Source of the DNA: Bacillus sp. AFS059628
Lineage (GTDB): Bacteria; Bacillota; Bacilli; Bacillales; Bacillaceae_G
Direction of reading: 5' to 3'
Assembly: GCF_002571225.1 (NCBI RefSeq)
Contig: NZ_NVEC01000008.1
Span: 147,284 to 211,283, forward strand
Length of the DNA stretch: 64,000 bases
The translations under genes and the position numbers were made by a program. This document shows positions 25,429-33,333 of the stretch, one piece after another. The notes below the pieces were generated by a model. The model made no database searches, had not been told where the DNA came from, and saw nothing but the letters and a program-made list of their open reading frames with translations. Numbering within the stretch: position 1 is the first letter of the stretch; every line of letters starts with the position of its first letter.

Positions 25429-26025
25429 ATGTACAAAAAAATTGCATTAAGTATGACTATGGCAGCATTATTATTCGGGGCAACCATCCTCCCTACTTAC
25501 GCTGCCACGCCAAAAGAAGTAACATTCCATCATCATAAAGCAATTTCAGAAGAAGAAATGCAGTCACTCGAAAAACTCGGCTATAACAAACATGAAATTT
25601 GGAAAGCTGCTCACATTGCAAGAATGAGTAAAAAAGAAATTAAAGACGTTTTAGCTTACTATAAACAAAATAAATCGTGGGAGAAAACAGCCGAGCATTT
25701 CGGTGTAGATCCAAGTAAATTGAAAAAGCATCATATGAATAAAGAAACGAAAAAAGCACTACTGCAAGAATTAGCAAATATGCAAAAATCTACACCAGAC
25801 AGACTCAAACAAAAGATGAAAGAATACAATATCGGATTACGTCAGTTCACAGTATTAACAATCATCTCTCAAAAAAGTAATACCCCTCTTGACGATGTAC
25901 TAAAAATGAAAAAAGACGGAATGGATATGAAACAGATTGCCGAAAAATTAAATGTAAAAAAAGAAGATATACGAGCAGAAATGATTAAATTAGTAAAGTC
26001 AATTAAGGAAAAAAAAACAAATTAA
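25429..26025 (+). CDS. Secreted Lys-rich protein, unknown
   Basis: The 198-residue product starts at ATG 25429 after AGGAGGAG. It has a signal peptide (MYKKIALSMTMAALLFGATI, likely cleaved after TYA). The mature part is helical and rich in Lys and Met, with two or three repeats of a helix-turn-helix-like module (WEKTAEHFGVDPSKLKKH and MKQIAEKLNVKKEDIRAEM). I do not recognise the family. The repeats look like small helical bundles, and the role outside the cell is unknown. Confidence 0.7.
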   Translation: MYKKIALSMTMAALLFGATILPTYAATPKEVTFHHHKAISEEEMQSLEKLGYNKHEIWKAAHIARMSKKEIKDVLAYYKQNKSWEKTAEHFGVDPSKLKKHHMNKETKKALLQELANMQKSTPDRLKQKMKEYNIGLRQFTVLTIISQKSNTPLDDVLKMKKDGMDMKQIAEKLNVKKEDIRAEMIKLVKSIKEKKTN

Positions 26026-26031
26026 TACACC

Positions 26032-26066
26032 AAAAAGGAAGAGATTTTCAATACTCTTCCTTTTCT
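26032..26066 (+). terminator. Terminator
   Basis: AAAAGGAAGAG / CTCTTCCTTTT with a 10-base loop, 8 bases after the secreted protein gene. Confidence 0.85.
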
Positions 26067-26150
26067 TTATGAACTTTCAATTTTCAAGTATAAATTCCCG
26101 TCTTTCCCAAAAACTAACACAAAGAAATGATATATGTTAGGGGTGAGAAA

Positions 26151-27668
26151 ATGTTCGGTTTATCATCTAAGAAATCAAAAAAGACTAATCCAAAAACACT
26201 TTGTTCTATTCCAGAATTTATACAAAGCATGACAGAATCTAGCGATTTTGTCTCTTATAACGTACTTGAAAATGAAACATTATGCTTGTTTTATTATAAA
26301 TCTGTCGTGGAAGCACTTATTATTAAACAATTTATTTTAACTCCTCTAAAAAAAGAATCGGATCGAATCCAAAACATCTCTGATTTATGTAATATCGTCT
26401 CTATTGAAGATATTATTACCTCCCCTTCTATTGATGATATTCGTGAGAAATTATTAGGTGGATATATTTTATTACGCTTAAAAAACAATTCGAATCCCGA
26501 TCAATATGCTTTAATTCGTGCCGAAAGTACTGTTTTAGGAATACGATTAAATAACGATACAGAAAATGAATATAGCGTAATCGGGCCTAAAATCGGTTTC
26601 GTTGAAAACCTTGATACAAATATACACTTATTACGCCGAAATATTGTCACGGAGCAACTCATATTTAAAGAAGTAACCGTCGGAACTATGTCAAAAACAA
26701 AAGTAGCAGTTGCTTATATAGAAGGAGTTACAAATGAACAATTTATCAACACCGCCATACAACGGCTAGAAGACATTGACTTTGATGTCCCATTTGACGC
26801 AACTATGATTGAGCAATTTATTAGTGATAATAGTAATTCACCTTTTCCTGTTCTATTACCTACAGAACGATTAGACCGAGCAGTATTTGCATTAATTAAT
26901 GGGGAAGTTTTAATTTTAACAGATGGCTCTCCATATGCTTTATCAGGACCGACAACGTTACTAGATTTTTTCATTTCACCAGAAGATTATTATTTACCGT
27001 GGATGATTGGATCGTTCTTTCGCGTTATTCGCTTTTTCGGAGCTATATTTTCTCTTTTTTCCTCCGCTATTTATACAGCGGCTTTAACGTATCACTATCA
27101 AATGATTCCTGCTGATTTACTAGGACCCATTATTTTCTCAAGAGCGAACGTACCTTTCCCGCCTATTCTAGAAGCACTCTTTTTAGAAATTACAATCGAA
27201 TTACTTCGTGAAGCGGGAGCACGTTTACCGACGAAAGTAGGACAAACAATTGGTATTGTTGGCGGGATTGTAATTGGGCAAGCATCTGTTGAAGCCGCTT
27301 TAACAAGTACAATTTTATTAATTGCAGTTGCTTTATCCGCTCTTGCATCTTTCACAACACCGACTGTAAAAATGTCTTCTACTATCCGGTTGTTACGATT
27401 TCCGCTTATTCTTTTAGCTGGTGCATTTGGTGGATTAGGTCTTATTGTCGGGTTTGTATTTATTTTAGCTCATTTAATTAAATTAAAATCACTTGGATCA
27501 CCTTATTTATTACCTTTATATCCATTTCGTGGTTTAGGTACAGCGGAAGGCTTTCTCCGTTTACCGTTTAGCCAAACTGCACAAAGGCCTTCTTTCCTTA
27601 GACCAAGATCTAAATGGCGCTATAACTCAAACAAAGCAAAACGAAAACGTGATGGTGATAATGAATGA
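26151..27668 (+). CDS. GerA-family spore germination receptor subunit A
   Basis: This 505-residue protein has a large N-terminal cytoplasmic region (about residues 1-240) and a C-terminal membrane part with roughly five helices (LPWMIGSFFRVIRFFGAIFS, GLGLIVGFVFILAHLIKL), as in GerAA. The motif DGSPYALSGPTTLLDFFISPEDYY is typical. GerA-type A, B and C subunits form the nutrient-sensing receptor in the spore inner membrane. ATG 26151 follows AGGGGTGAG. Gene order here is A-C-B with a 4-base overlap into the C gene. Locus context resembles the gerR operon of B. cereus as I remember it, but I leave the symbol open. Confidence 0.92.
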   Translation: MFGLSSKKSKKTNPKTLCSIPEFIQSMTESSDFVSYNVLENETLCLFYYKSVVEALIIKQFILTPLKKESDRIQNISDLCNIVSIEDIITSPSIDDIREKLLGGYILLRLKNNSNPDQYALIRAESTVLGIRLNNDTENEYSVIGPKIGFVENLDTNIHLLRRNIVTEQLIFKEVTVGTMSKTKVAVAYIEGVTNEQFINTAIQRLEDIDFDVPFDATMIEQFISDNSNSPFPVLLPTERLDRAVFALINGEVLILTDGSPYALSGPTTLLDFFISPEDYYLPWMIGSFFRVIRFFGAIFSLFSSAIYTAALTYHYQMIPADLLGPIIFSRANVPFPPILEALFLEITIELLREAGARLPTKVGQTIGIVGGIVIGQASVEAALTSTILLIAVALSALASFTTPTVKMSSTIRLLRFPLILLAGAFGGLGLIVGFVFILAHLIKLKSLGSPYLLPLYPFRGLGTAEGFLRLPFSQTAQRPSFLRPRSKWRYNSNKAKRKRDGDNE

Positions 27669-28747
27669 AAAAACTCTTATTGTACCTTATTATCATCTTT
27701 TTTGTTCTACAAACTGGCTGTACACAAACGTATGTAGTGGATACGCAGCGTATTATCCATATTGCTGGATTTGACATAAAAAAAAACAAAAACTTCCAAG
27801 GAACGATCTTATTTCCAGAGTATACACACGGTGTAAAGTCTAAACCAGAAACTCAATCTACATCTGCTCGTTCACTTGAAACAATCGCTTCACGATTAAA
27901 TGCGAAATCCCCTCACAATGTTGTTGTAGGTCAAATGCGTGTCGTTCTATTTGGAAAAGATTTAGGAGAACAAGGAATGGGGGAAATTATTACTAACTTA
28001 CAACGTGATCCAAATATCGGCCGTGATGTACAACTAGCAATTGTAGATGGATCAGCTGAAGAACTTTTAAATTATGGCAAACAAAATGGATCATTATATA
28101 TTGCTGATTTACTCGAGCAAAATATAAGAAATGAGAACATTCCACAAACCTCATTAAACATTTTTTTATATAATTACTACTCTTCGGTATGTGATGCCTA
28201 TGTCCCTTATATTAAAATGGGGGATAATCATTCCGTCGCTGTCAAAGGGCTTGCTTTTTTAAGAGGTGATAAAGTTGTTATGTATACCGATAAAAGACAT
28301 TCTGTTTTAGCAAAACTACTAATTAATCCTACAAAAAATGGGCGTTACGAAGCAGCGATAAAAAAGAATAAACATAAAGGTATGGTGGTCATACAAAACT
28401 TAGCTGGGGAAAGTAAGTATGATATTGATCATACTGGTGACATACCAAAAGTAAAAATCCATTTAAAATTAAATGGATTAATTAAAAATTCCCCTACTTG
28501 GATTGATTTAAGAAAGAAAACCAATATCACTTATATAAAAAAACAAATTGAACGAAATGTTGAAAACGACTGTAAAGAGTTAATAAAACAATTTCAAGAA
28601 AAGAGAATTGATCCATTAGGAGTACGCGATGAAATTAGAAGCCATACGAGAAAATGGAATATAAACCAAATTCGAAATATGTATCCGAATGTAGCTGTGG
28701 ATATAGATTTAGATATTAACATTGTACAATCTGGAATCGGTGAATAG
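27665..28747 (+). CDS. Ger(x)C-family spore germination lipoprotein (C subunit)
   Basis: The 360-residue lipoprotein has signal MKKLLLYLIIIFFVLQTGC with the lipid-modified Cys19. It has the GerAC three-domain pattern, including VVDTQRIIHIAGFDIKKNK, the HNVVVGQMRVVLFGKDLGEQGM block, and a C-terminal WNINQIRNMYPNVAVDIDLDI. It is the peripheral subunit of the receptor on the outer face of the spore inner membrane. Its start overlaps the A gene's stop by 4 bases. Confidence 0.92.
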   Translation: MKKLLLYLIIIFFVLQTGCTQTYVVDTQRIIHIAGFDIKKNKNFQGTILFPEYTHGVKSKPETQSTSARSLETIASRLNAKSPHNVVVGQMRVVLFGKDLGEQGMGEIITNLQRDPNIGRDVQLAIVDGSAEELLNYGKQNGSLYIADLLEQNIRNENIPQTSLNIFLYNYYSSVCDAYVPYIKMGDNHSVAVKGLAFLRGDKVVMYTDKRHSVLAKLLINPTKNGRYEAAIKKNKHKGMVVIQNLAGESKYDIDHTGDIPKVKIHLKLNGLIKNSPTWIDLRKKTNITYIKKQIERNVENDCKELIKQFQEKRIDPLGVRDEIRSHTRKWNINQIRNMYPNVAVDIDLDINIVQSGIGE

Positions 28748-28763
28748 TGAGGTGAAATAACCA

Positions 28764-29873
28764 ATGCATACAATGAATAAAACAAAAACCGTCTCTCCAT
28801 ATTTTGCATTTGTATTATTACATTCTCTTCAAGTCGGAATAGGAATTTTAGGGTATCAACGTGTAATTTTAAAAAATGCTGGTTATGATGCTTGGATTTC
28901 TCTAATCATAGCAGGCATGGCAACTCATATTGTACTGTTTTGCATGCTACAAATGTTAGAAAAAGATGGAGATTTAATTAGCATTCATACAACGAGCTTT
29001 GGAAAATGGATTGGTTCTATCTTTTCCATCATTTTCACCCTATATTGCTTATTATTTTGCCTTACTGTTCTTCGTACATATATGGAAGTAATACAAGTTT
29101 GGATTTTTCCTACCATTAAGTTATGGAAACTAACCTTTATGTTTTTATTAGTGACTTGCTATATTATAAAGGGTGGATTTCGCTCTGTAACCGGAATATG
29201 TTTTTGGGGAGTCGTTCTTCCTATTTTCGTTGTATTCTTTTTAATTTATCCAATGAAATATGCACATCCTAGTAATATTTTACCAGTTTTTACACACTCG
29301 CCTTTTGACATGCTTATATCTGCAAAACACTCTGCGTTAGAGTTTCTTGGTTTTGAGACAATCTTAATCTTTTATCCATTTATTGAAAAAGGAAAATCCT
29401 TAAAAAGATGGGCTCATGCAGGTATTGCTTTTAGTACATTAATTTATGTAGTTTTAGCCATCGTATCTTTTATGTATTATAGCGAAGGGCAATTAAATCA
29501 TACAATTTGGCCTACTTTAACAATGTTAAAAATTATTAAAGTTCCTTTCATTCAACGCTTTGAATATATTATTATTTTCGTTTGGTTTTTAATTATTTTG
29601 CCAAATCTTTGTTTAACCATTTGGTCATCATGTCAAACGATGAAGCGTTCATTTCATATTCCTTTTAAATTCACATTACCATTTTTGACTTTCATGGTCT
29701 TTACAGCTTCCTTATTTTTCACAAATCGTGAAAGTATCAACACATTAAATACAGTACTATCTCAAGCAGGCTTATATATTGTATACGCTTATATCCCAAT
29801 TTTATTTCTATTTCATTCACTGCGATGGCGCTTCAAAAATCCGTCGAAAAAATCTTCGACCGATACACCATAA
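28764..29873 (+). CDS. GerB-family spore germination permease (B subunit)
   Basis: The 369-residue protein has ten predicted helices and belongs to the GerAB/APC-like amino-acid permease group. It starts with SPYFAFVLLHSLQVGIGILGYQ and carries AGYDAWISLIIAGMATHIVL in helix 2. In the receptor the B subunit binds the nutrient germinant. It ends the ger operon; ATG 28764 is eight bases after GAGGTGA. The particular germinant cannot be told from sequence. Confidence 0.92.
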   Translation: MHTMNKTKTVSPYFAFVLLHSLQVGIGILGYQRVILKNAGYDAWISLIIAGMATHIVLFCMLQMLEKDGDLISIHTTSFGKWIGSIFSIIFTLYCLLFCLTVLRTYMEVIQVWIFPTIKLWKLTFMFLLVTCYIIKGGFRSVTGICFWGVVLPIFVVFFLIYPMKYAHPSNILPVFTHSPFDMLISAKHSALEFLGFETILIFYPFIEKGKSLKRWAHAGIAFSTLIYVVLAIVSFMYYSEGQLNHTIWPTLTMLKIIKVPFIQRFEYIIIFVWFLIILPNLCLTIWSSCQTMKRSFHIPFKFTLPFLTFMVFTASLFFTNRESINTLNTVLSQAGLYIVYAYIPILFLFHSLRWRFKNPSKKSSTDTP

Positions 29874-29918
29874 TCTCTGCTACAATTTGAGTAATACATT
29901 TGTAAAGGGGACAAGCGT

Positions 29919-30428
29919 ATGAAGAAATATGTATTTTCTTTACTTGCAGTACTAAGTTTAATTCTTGCTGGTTGCGGAGCTACTAGTACAAACGAAAAAA
30001 AATCATCTGAATCAAAAGAAGAGCATGACCACGCGTCACACACTCAGCAAGCTGACATTCAAGAAAAAACAAAAGGAGTAGACACACTTCCTACCTTCCT
30101 AGACAAGCTTGATCCACAAATGAAAGATATTTACACTGTCGCTGGACAAAACGCAGAGCTATTAGATTGGATTCCATGTTACTGTGGTTGCGGTGAGAGT
30201 GTGGGACATAAAAATAATAAAAACTGCTTTATTCGTGAAATGAAAAAGAATGGTGAAGTTGTTTGGGACTCCCATGCAACAACTTGTGTCAATTGCCTAG
30301 AAATTGCAGTTGAATCTGCTTCCATGAAACAAAAAGGAAAATCAACACTCGAAATTCGTAATTATATCGACAATAAATATAAAGAAGGCTATGGCAAACC
30401 AACACCTACGCCAATGCCAAAAGCTTAA
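29919..30428 (+). CDS. PCYCGC-motif lipoprotein
   Basis: This 169-residue lipoprotein (LILAGCG, Cys19) has a His/Asp/Glu-rich spacer and a domain with the signature WIPCYCGCGESVGHKNNKNC followed by CVNC. The cysteine-rich PCYCGC family is widespread in bacilli and is suspected to bind metal or a cofactor; its function is unproven. It starts 45 bases after the ger operon but has its own ribosome binding site (AAAGGGGACAAG) and terminator. Confidence 0.88.
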   Translation: MKKYVFSLLAVLSLILAGCGATSTNEKKSSESKEEHDHASHTQQADIQEKTKGVDTLPTFLDKLDPQMKDIYTVAGQNAELLDWIPCYCGCGESVGHKNNKNCFIREMKKNGEVVWDSHATTCVNCLEIAVESASMKQKGKSTLEIRNYIDNKYKEGYGKPTPTPMPKA

Positions 30429-30453
30429 AAACGAGGAAATTCCTCGTTTTTTC
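30427..30453 (+). terminator. Terminator of PCYCGC gene
   Basis: AAAACGAGGAA / TTCCTCGTTTT followed by TT; the left arm overlaps the stop codon. Confidence 0.85.
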
Positions 30454-30548
30454 TTTTCATTCGCTTTTTTTCTTAACAAATTCTTTCAAGTGTATTTCTC
30501 CTTGCTTGTCACACACTATATATAACTCCTCAGTAAGGAGGGTACACA

Positions 30549-30797
30549 GTGCAAACATATAACGACTATGATAAAGCTCTCTATTACACGTATTGCTGTA
30601 ATTGGGATAAATTACTCGTTCTTATGGTTCAAACGAACGATCAATTATTTTCTAAGCGTATTGAACATTTTTTACACGCTTATCAATACAGTAAAGAACT
30701 ACCGGAAGTTGATAAACAATTGCAGCTCCTATTTCAATATATTGACCATGCATCACAAAAGTCACATATAGATGAAGTAGAGCAAATTCAAATGTAA
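30549..30797 (+). CDS. YhdB-like small protein
   Basis: The 82-residue soluble protein has the core DYDKALYYTYCCNWDKLLVLMVQT followed by KRIEHFLHAYQY, which recalls the Bacillus YhdB family of unknown function. It uses a GTG start preceded by AAGGAGGG. It is monocistronic, with a terminator six bases after the stop. The family assignment is from memory of the pattern. Confidence 0.65.
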   Translation: MQTYNDYDKALYYTYCCNWDKLLVLMVQTNDQLFSKRIEHFLHAYQYSKELPEVDKQLQLLFQYIDHASQKSHIDEVEQIQM

Positions 30798-30802
30798 AAT
30801 AT

Positions 30803-30836
30803 AGCGCTATTCTCTTCTGGAGAATGGCGCTTTTTT
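30803..30836 (+). terminator. Terminator of YhdB-like gene
   Basis: AGCGCTATTCTC pairs with GAGAATGGCGCT (one G-U), followed by TTTTT. Confidence 0.85.
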
Positions 30837-30846
30837 AAAATATTTA

Positions 30847-30885
30847 TATCAATAAAAGTTTCCTCTTATAAAACTTTTATTGATA
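30847..30885. repeat. Perfect 15-bp inverted repeat upstream of bdbC
   Basis: TATCAATAAAAGTTT (30847-30861) and AAACTTTTATTGATA (30871-30885) are perfect arms around a 9-base loop. It follows an existing terminator and precedes the bdbC promoter area (TATAAT near 30932). A T-run starts 7 bases downstream. It may be an operator or a second terminator. Confidence 0.6.
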
Positions 30886-30962
30886 AACATATTTTTTCTT
30901 TCTTTTCTGTACCACTTCATACTATAATTTAGTATGTAACTATTATAAGAGAGGTATAAAAT

Positions 30963-31382
30963 ATGGGACGAGAAAAAAAGCAAGAATATGCTTTATTTAC
31001 CGCGTGGGGAGCTTCTTTTATTGCTACACTAGGAAGTCTATACTTTTCCGAAATCATGAAATTTGAGCCTTGTGTCCTTTGTTGGTATCAACGTATTTTT
31101 ATGTATCCATTCGTTTTATGGCTCGGTATCGCTGTAGTAAAAAAAGACTATCGCATCGCAAGTTATTCATTACCAATTGCAAGTATTGGTGCTTGTATTT
31201 CTTTATATCACTATGCAATTCAAAAAATCGCAGCATTTTCAGCTGCTGGGGCAGCTTGCGGCCGTGTACCATGTACGGGAGAATACATAAACTGGTTCGG
31301 CTTTGTGACAATCCCGTTTTTAGCACTTATCGGCTTTATTACAATCGCTGTTTGTAGCTTTATTGTCATTAAAAACAAATAA
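30963..31382 (+). CDS. bdbC: Disulfide bond formation protein, DsbB/BdbC family
   Basis: This 139-residue protein has four membrane helices and the two cysteine pairs of DsbB-type quinone reductases: Cys37-Cys40 in FEPCVLCWYQR and Cys99-Cys104 in ACGRVPC. It reoxidises an extracytoplasmic thiol oxidase by passing electrons to quinone. It is followed 12 bases later by a thioredoxin-like gene that may be its partner. The partner is not a BdbD-type DsbA, so the pair looks more like BdbA-BdbB. Confidence 0.88.
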   Translation: MGREKKQEYALFTAWGASFIATLGSLYFSEIMKFEPCVLCWYQRIFMYPFVLWLGIAVVKKDYRIASYSLPIASIGACISLYHYAIQKIAAFSAAGAACGRVPCTGEYINWFGFVTIPFLALIGFITIAVCSFIVIKNK

Positions 31383-31394
31383 GGAGATGAAAGA

Positions 31395-31814
31395 ATGAAA
31401 AAAATACTTATATTTGGCGGTATTATTATCGTTTTATTTGTGGCAATGTTTGCTGTAACACAAATGGAAAAGAAAAATGCATCGACAAATGAAAAAGATT
31501 ACTACTCAAATAAAATTTCTCTTGAGGATCTCAATAAAAATATAGAAGATAAAAAAGAACAAACGATTTACTTTTATCAAACCTCTTGCGTTCATTGCCA
31601 AAAGATCTCTCCTATTGTCGTACCTTTAGCGAAAGACTTAAATGTTGATATGAAAGTAATTGATATTGAAAATTTAAACGAGCCTTGGGATAAGTATGAT
31701 ATTAAAGGCACACCTACAATTATTCATTTTAAAGATGGTAAAGAAGTAAGCCGTATTAGCGGAGAACAGTCAAAAGAAAAGTTCAAAGAATGGTTTGAAC
31801 AAACGAAAAAATAA
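31395..31814 (+). CDS. Membrane-anchored thioredoxin-like protein
   Basis: The 139-residue protein has an N-terminal membrane anchor (residues about 4-22) and a thioredoxin fold with the active pair Cys65-Cys68 in YFYQTSCVHCQKISP and the cis-proline loop KGTPTIIHF. The catalytic domain should face outside. It lies in an operon with bdbC, so it is probably the thiol oxidase or relay served by BdbC. It is shorter than DsbA/BdbD and closest in layout to BdbA. Confidence 0.85.
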   Translation: MKKILIFGGIIIVLFVAMFAVTQMEKKNASTNEKDYYSNKISLEDLNKNIEDKKEQTIYFYQTSCVHCQKISPIVVPLAKDLNVDMKVIDIENLNEPWDKYDIKGTPTIIHFKDGKEVSRISGEQSKEKFKEWFEQTKK

Positions 31815-31886
31815 CGAGAAAAGGAAACTCCTTCTACACATGAAATGGGCATAAAGTCCCAAACTAATGTATAAGGAGGGGGTTTT

Positions 31887-32102
31887 ATGCCAGAAGTAAG
31901 ATGCTCTGTTTCCAATTGTTCATTTTGGGGACAAGGTAACTTTTGTCAAGCAAGTGCGATTATCGTTCAGCCAGATGCAGATGAAACAGGTCAAACTGAA
32001 AATGAATCGTATACAAGTGCAGTTTTAACAAACGAGACGCTAGAAAGTTCTGTGGCAACGAGTGTAGAAACTTGTTGTCATACATTTAAGCCAAAATATT
32101 AA
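31887..32102 (+). CDS. DUF1540 small cysteine-rich protein
   Basis: This 71-residue protein starts VRCSVSNCSFWGQGNFCQASAI, the DUF1540 pattern of spaced cysteines (C-x4-C-x8-C), and ends with a CC pair near HTFKPKY. Such proteins are common in spore formers and may bind a metal; function is unknown. ATG 31887 follows AAGGAGGGGG. The short upstream region has small inverted repeats only. Confidence 0.82.
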   Translation: MPEVRCSVSNCSFWGQGNFCQASAIIVQPDADETGQTENESYTSAVLTNETLESSVATSVETCCHTFKPKY

Positions 32103-32110
32103 CACATATT

Positions 32111-32138
32111 CCACCTCATATACGTGAGGTGGTTTTTT
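32111..32138 (+). terminator. Terminator of DUF1540 gene
   Basis: CCACCTCA / TGAGGTGG with loop TATACG, followed by TTTTTT. Confidence 0.88.
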
Positions 32139-32219
32139 CTTTTCCTCTTCTTGTTTACGTCCTCCCCAATTCTCCCTATAATAAAATTAACATTTTTTAT
32201 GAATACGAAGGTGAAATAT

Positions 32220-33206
32220 ATGACTAAAACAATTGCAGATATCGCCAAATTGGCTGGAGTTGCAAAAAGCACAGTTTCTCGTTACTTAAACGGTGGATAC
32301 GTAAGTGATAAAACAAAATTTAAAATCGAAAGTATTATTCAGGAAACAAATTTCTCTCCCAATACATTTGCTCAAAGCTTAAAAGCAAAAACAACAAATT
32401 TAATTGGTGTTATTATCCCCCGATTAGACTCCTTCGCTACAATGAAAACTCTTATCGGGATTGATAATACGTTACAGGAAAATAACTATCAAATGCTTGT
32501 AGCAAATGCAAATCAAACAATTGAAACTGAAATACAAGCAATGGAAAACTTTATAAAACAAAGGGTAGCTGGCATTATTTTATTAACAAAAACTTTAACA
32601 AATAAGCATCAACAAATTATTGCTAATTCAAATATTCCTATTTTATTCGTTGGGCAAGAATATAAAGATCAATATTGCCTCGTTCATGATGATTATGATG
32701 CAGCTTATGAGTTAGGAGCATACGTGTTATCACAAGGGCATAGAAATATCGCCTATTTAGGGGTAGAAAGAGATGATATTTCTGTTGGTATAAATCGAAA
32801 AAACGGTTTTCAAAAAGCAATTGAAAATTTAGAGCCGACTTGCAGTGTTTGTTATTACGAAACATCTTTCCAAATAGAAGATGCCATGAAACAAGTACAA
32901 CATATTTTAAGTAATAACCGTCCAACGCTTATCGTATGTGCTACAGATAACATCGCACTTGGGGCAATGAAAGTCATTCACTCCCATTCTCTTTCTGTAC
33001 CAAATGATATTTCTGTAACAGGATTCGGGGGATATGATATTTCAGAAATGGTACACCCTAGCTTAACGACAATTGCGTTTGACTATGAGTATGCTGGAAA
33101 GCTTGCTGCCACTTCTCTTTCACAGCTTGTCCAAAACAAAACTATACCAAAAATATTACACTCTCGTTATACATTGAAAATTCAAGAAAGCGTTGACAAA
33201 ATTTAA
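32220..33206 (+). CDS. scrR: Sucrose operon repressor, LacI family
   Basis: The 328-residue regulator has a LacI-type helix-turn-helix (IADIAKLAGVAKSTVSRYLNGG) at the N-terminus and a periplasmic-binding-protein-like ligand domain (NLIGVIIPRLDSFATMKTL, GHRNIAYLG, VPNDISVTGFGGYDI). It stands directly before scrA-scrB-scrK and two palindromic operators flank the intergenic region, so it is the operon's repressor, probably released by a sucrose-derived sugar phosphate or fructose. ATG 32220 follows GAAGGTG; a longer frame begins inside the preceding terminator and is not real. Confidence 0.9.
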   Translation: MTKTIADIAKLAGVAKSTVSRYLNGGYVSDKTKFKIESIIQETNFSPNTFAQSLKAKTTNLIGVIIPRLDSFATMKTLIGIDNTLQENNYQMLVANANQTIETEIQAMENFIKQRVAGIILLTKTLTNKHQQIIANSNIPILFVGQEYKDQYCLVHDDYDAAYELGAYVLSQGHRNIAYLGVERDDISVGINRKNGFQKAIENLEPTCSVCYYETSFQIEDAMKQVQHILSNNRPTLIVCATDNIALGAMKVIHSHSLSVPNDISVTGFGGYDISEMVHPSLTTIAFDYEYAGKLAATSLSQLVQNKTIPKILHSRYTLKIQESVDKI

Positions 33207-33220
33207 AGGCACTCTATAAT
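33193..33220 (+). promoter_or_regulatory. Strong sigma-A promoter at the 3' end of scrR
   Basis: TTGACA (33193-33198), a 16-base spacer and TATAAT (33215-33220). The -35 box lies within the last codons of scrR. It drives towards scrA and is followed by operator 1. Confidence 0.75.
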
Positions 33221-33227
33221 AAAAATA

Positions 33228-33239
33228 AAACCGGTTCCA
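33228..33239. promoter_or_regulatory. ScrR operator 1
   Basis: AAAACCGGTTCC carries the ACCGGTTCC half of the perfect site downstream. It lies at the likely transcription start of the scr promoter. Confidence 0.7.
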
Positions 33240-33243
33240 TATT

Positions 33244-33282
33244 AAAAAACAGGATTCTTCACATCAATTCCCTGTTTTTTAT
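33244..33282 (+). terminator. Terminator between the two scr operators
   Basis: AAAAAACAGG and CCTGTTTTTT form a stem with a 17-base loop and a T-tract. It could end scrR, or attenuate transcripts starting at 33226. Confidence 0.7.
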
Positions 33283-33295
33283 TTTAATTATTTAC

Positions 33296-33307
33296 GGAAC
33301 CGGTTCC
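33296..33307. promoter_or_regulatory. ScrR operator 2
   Basis: GGAACCGGTTCC is a perfect 12-base palindrome 26 bases upstream of scrA. Its reverse strand also fits the cre consensus with one end mismatch, so CcpA might bind too. Confidence 0.8.
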
Positions 33308-33333
33308 ATAAAATATCGTAAGGGGGCATTTTT

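Noticed and set aside
32124-32219. N-terminal extension of ScrR
   Set aside because: The longer frame starts inside the DUF1540 terminator; ATG 32220 has a ribosome binding site and starts the HTH domain.
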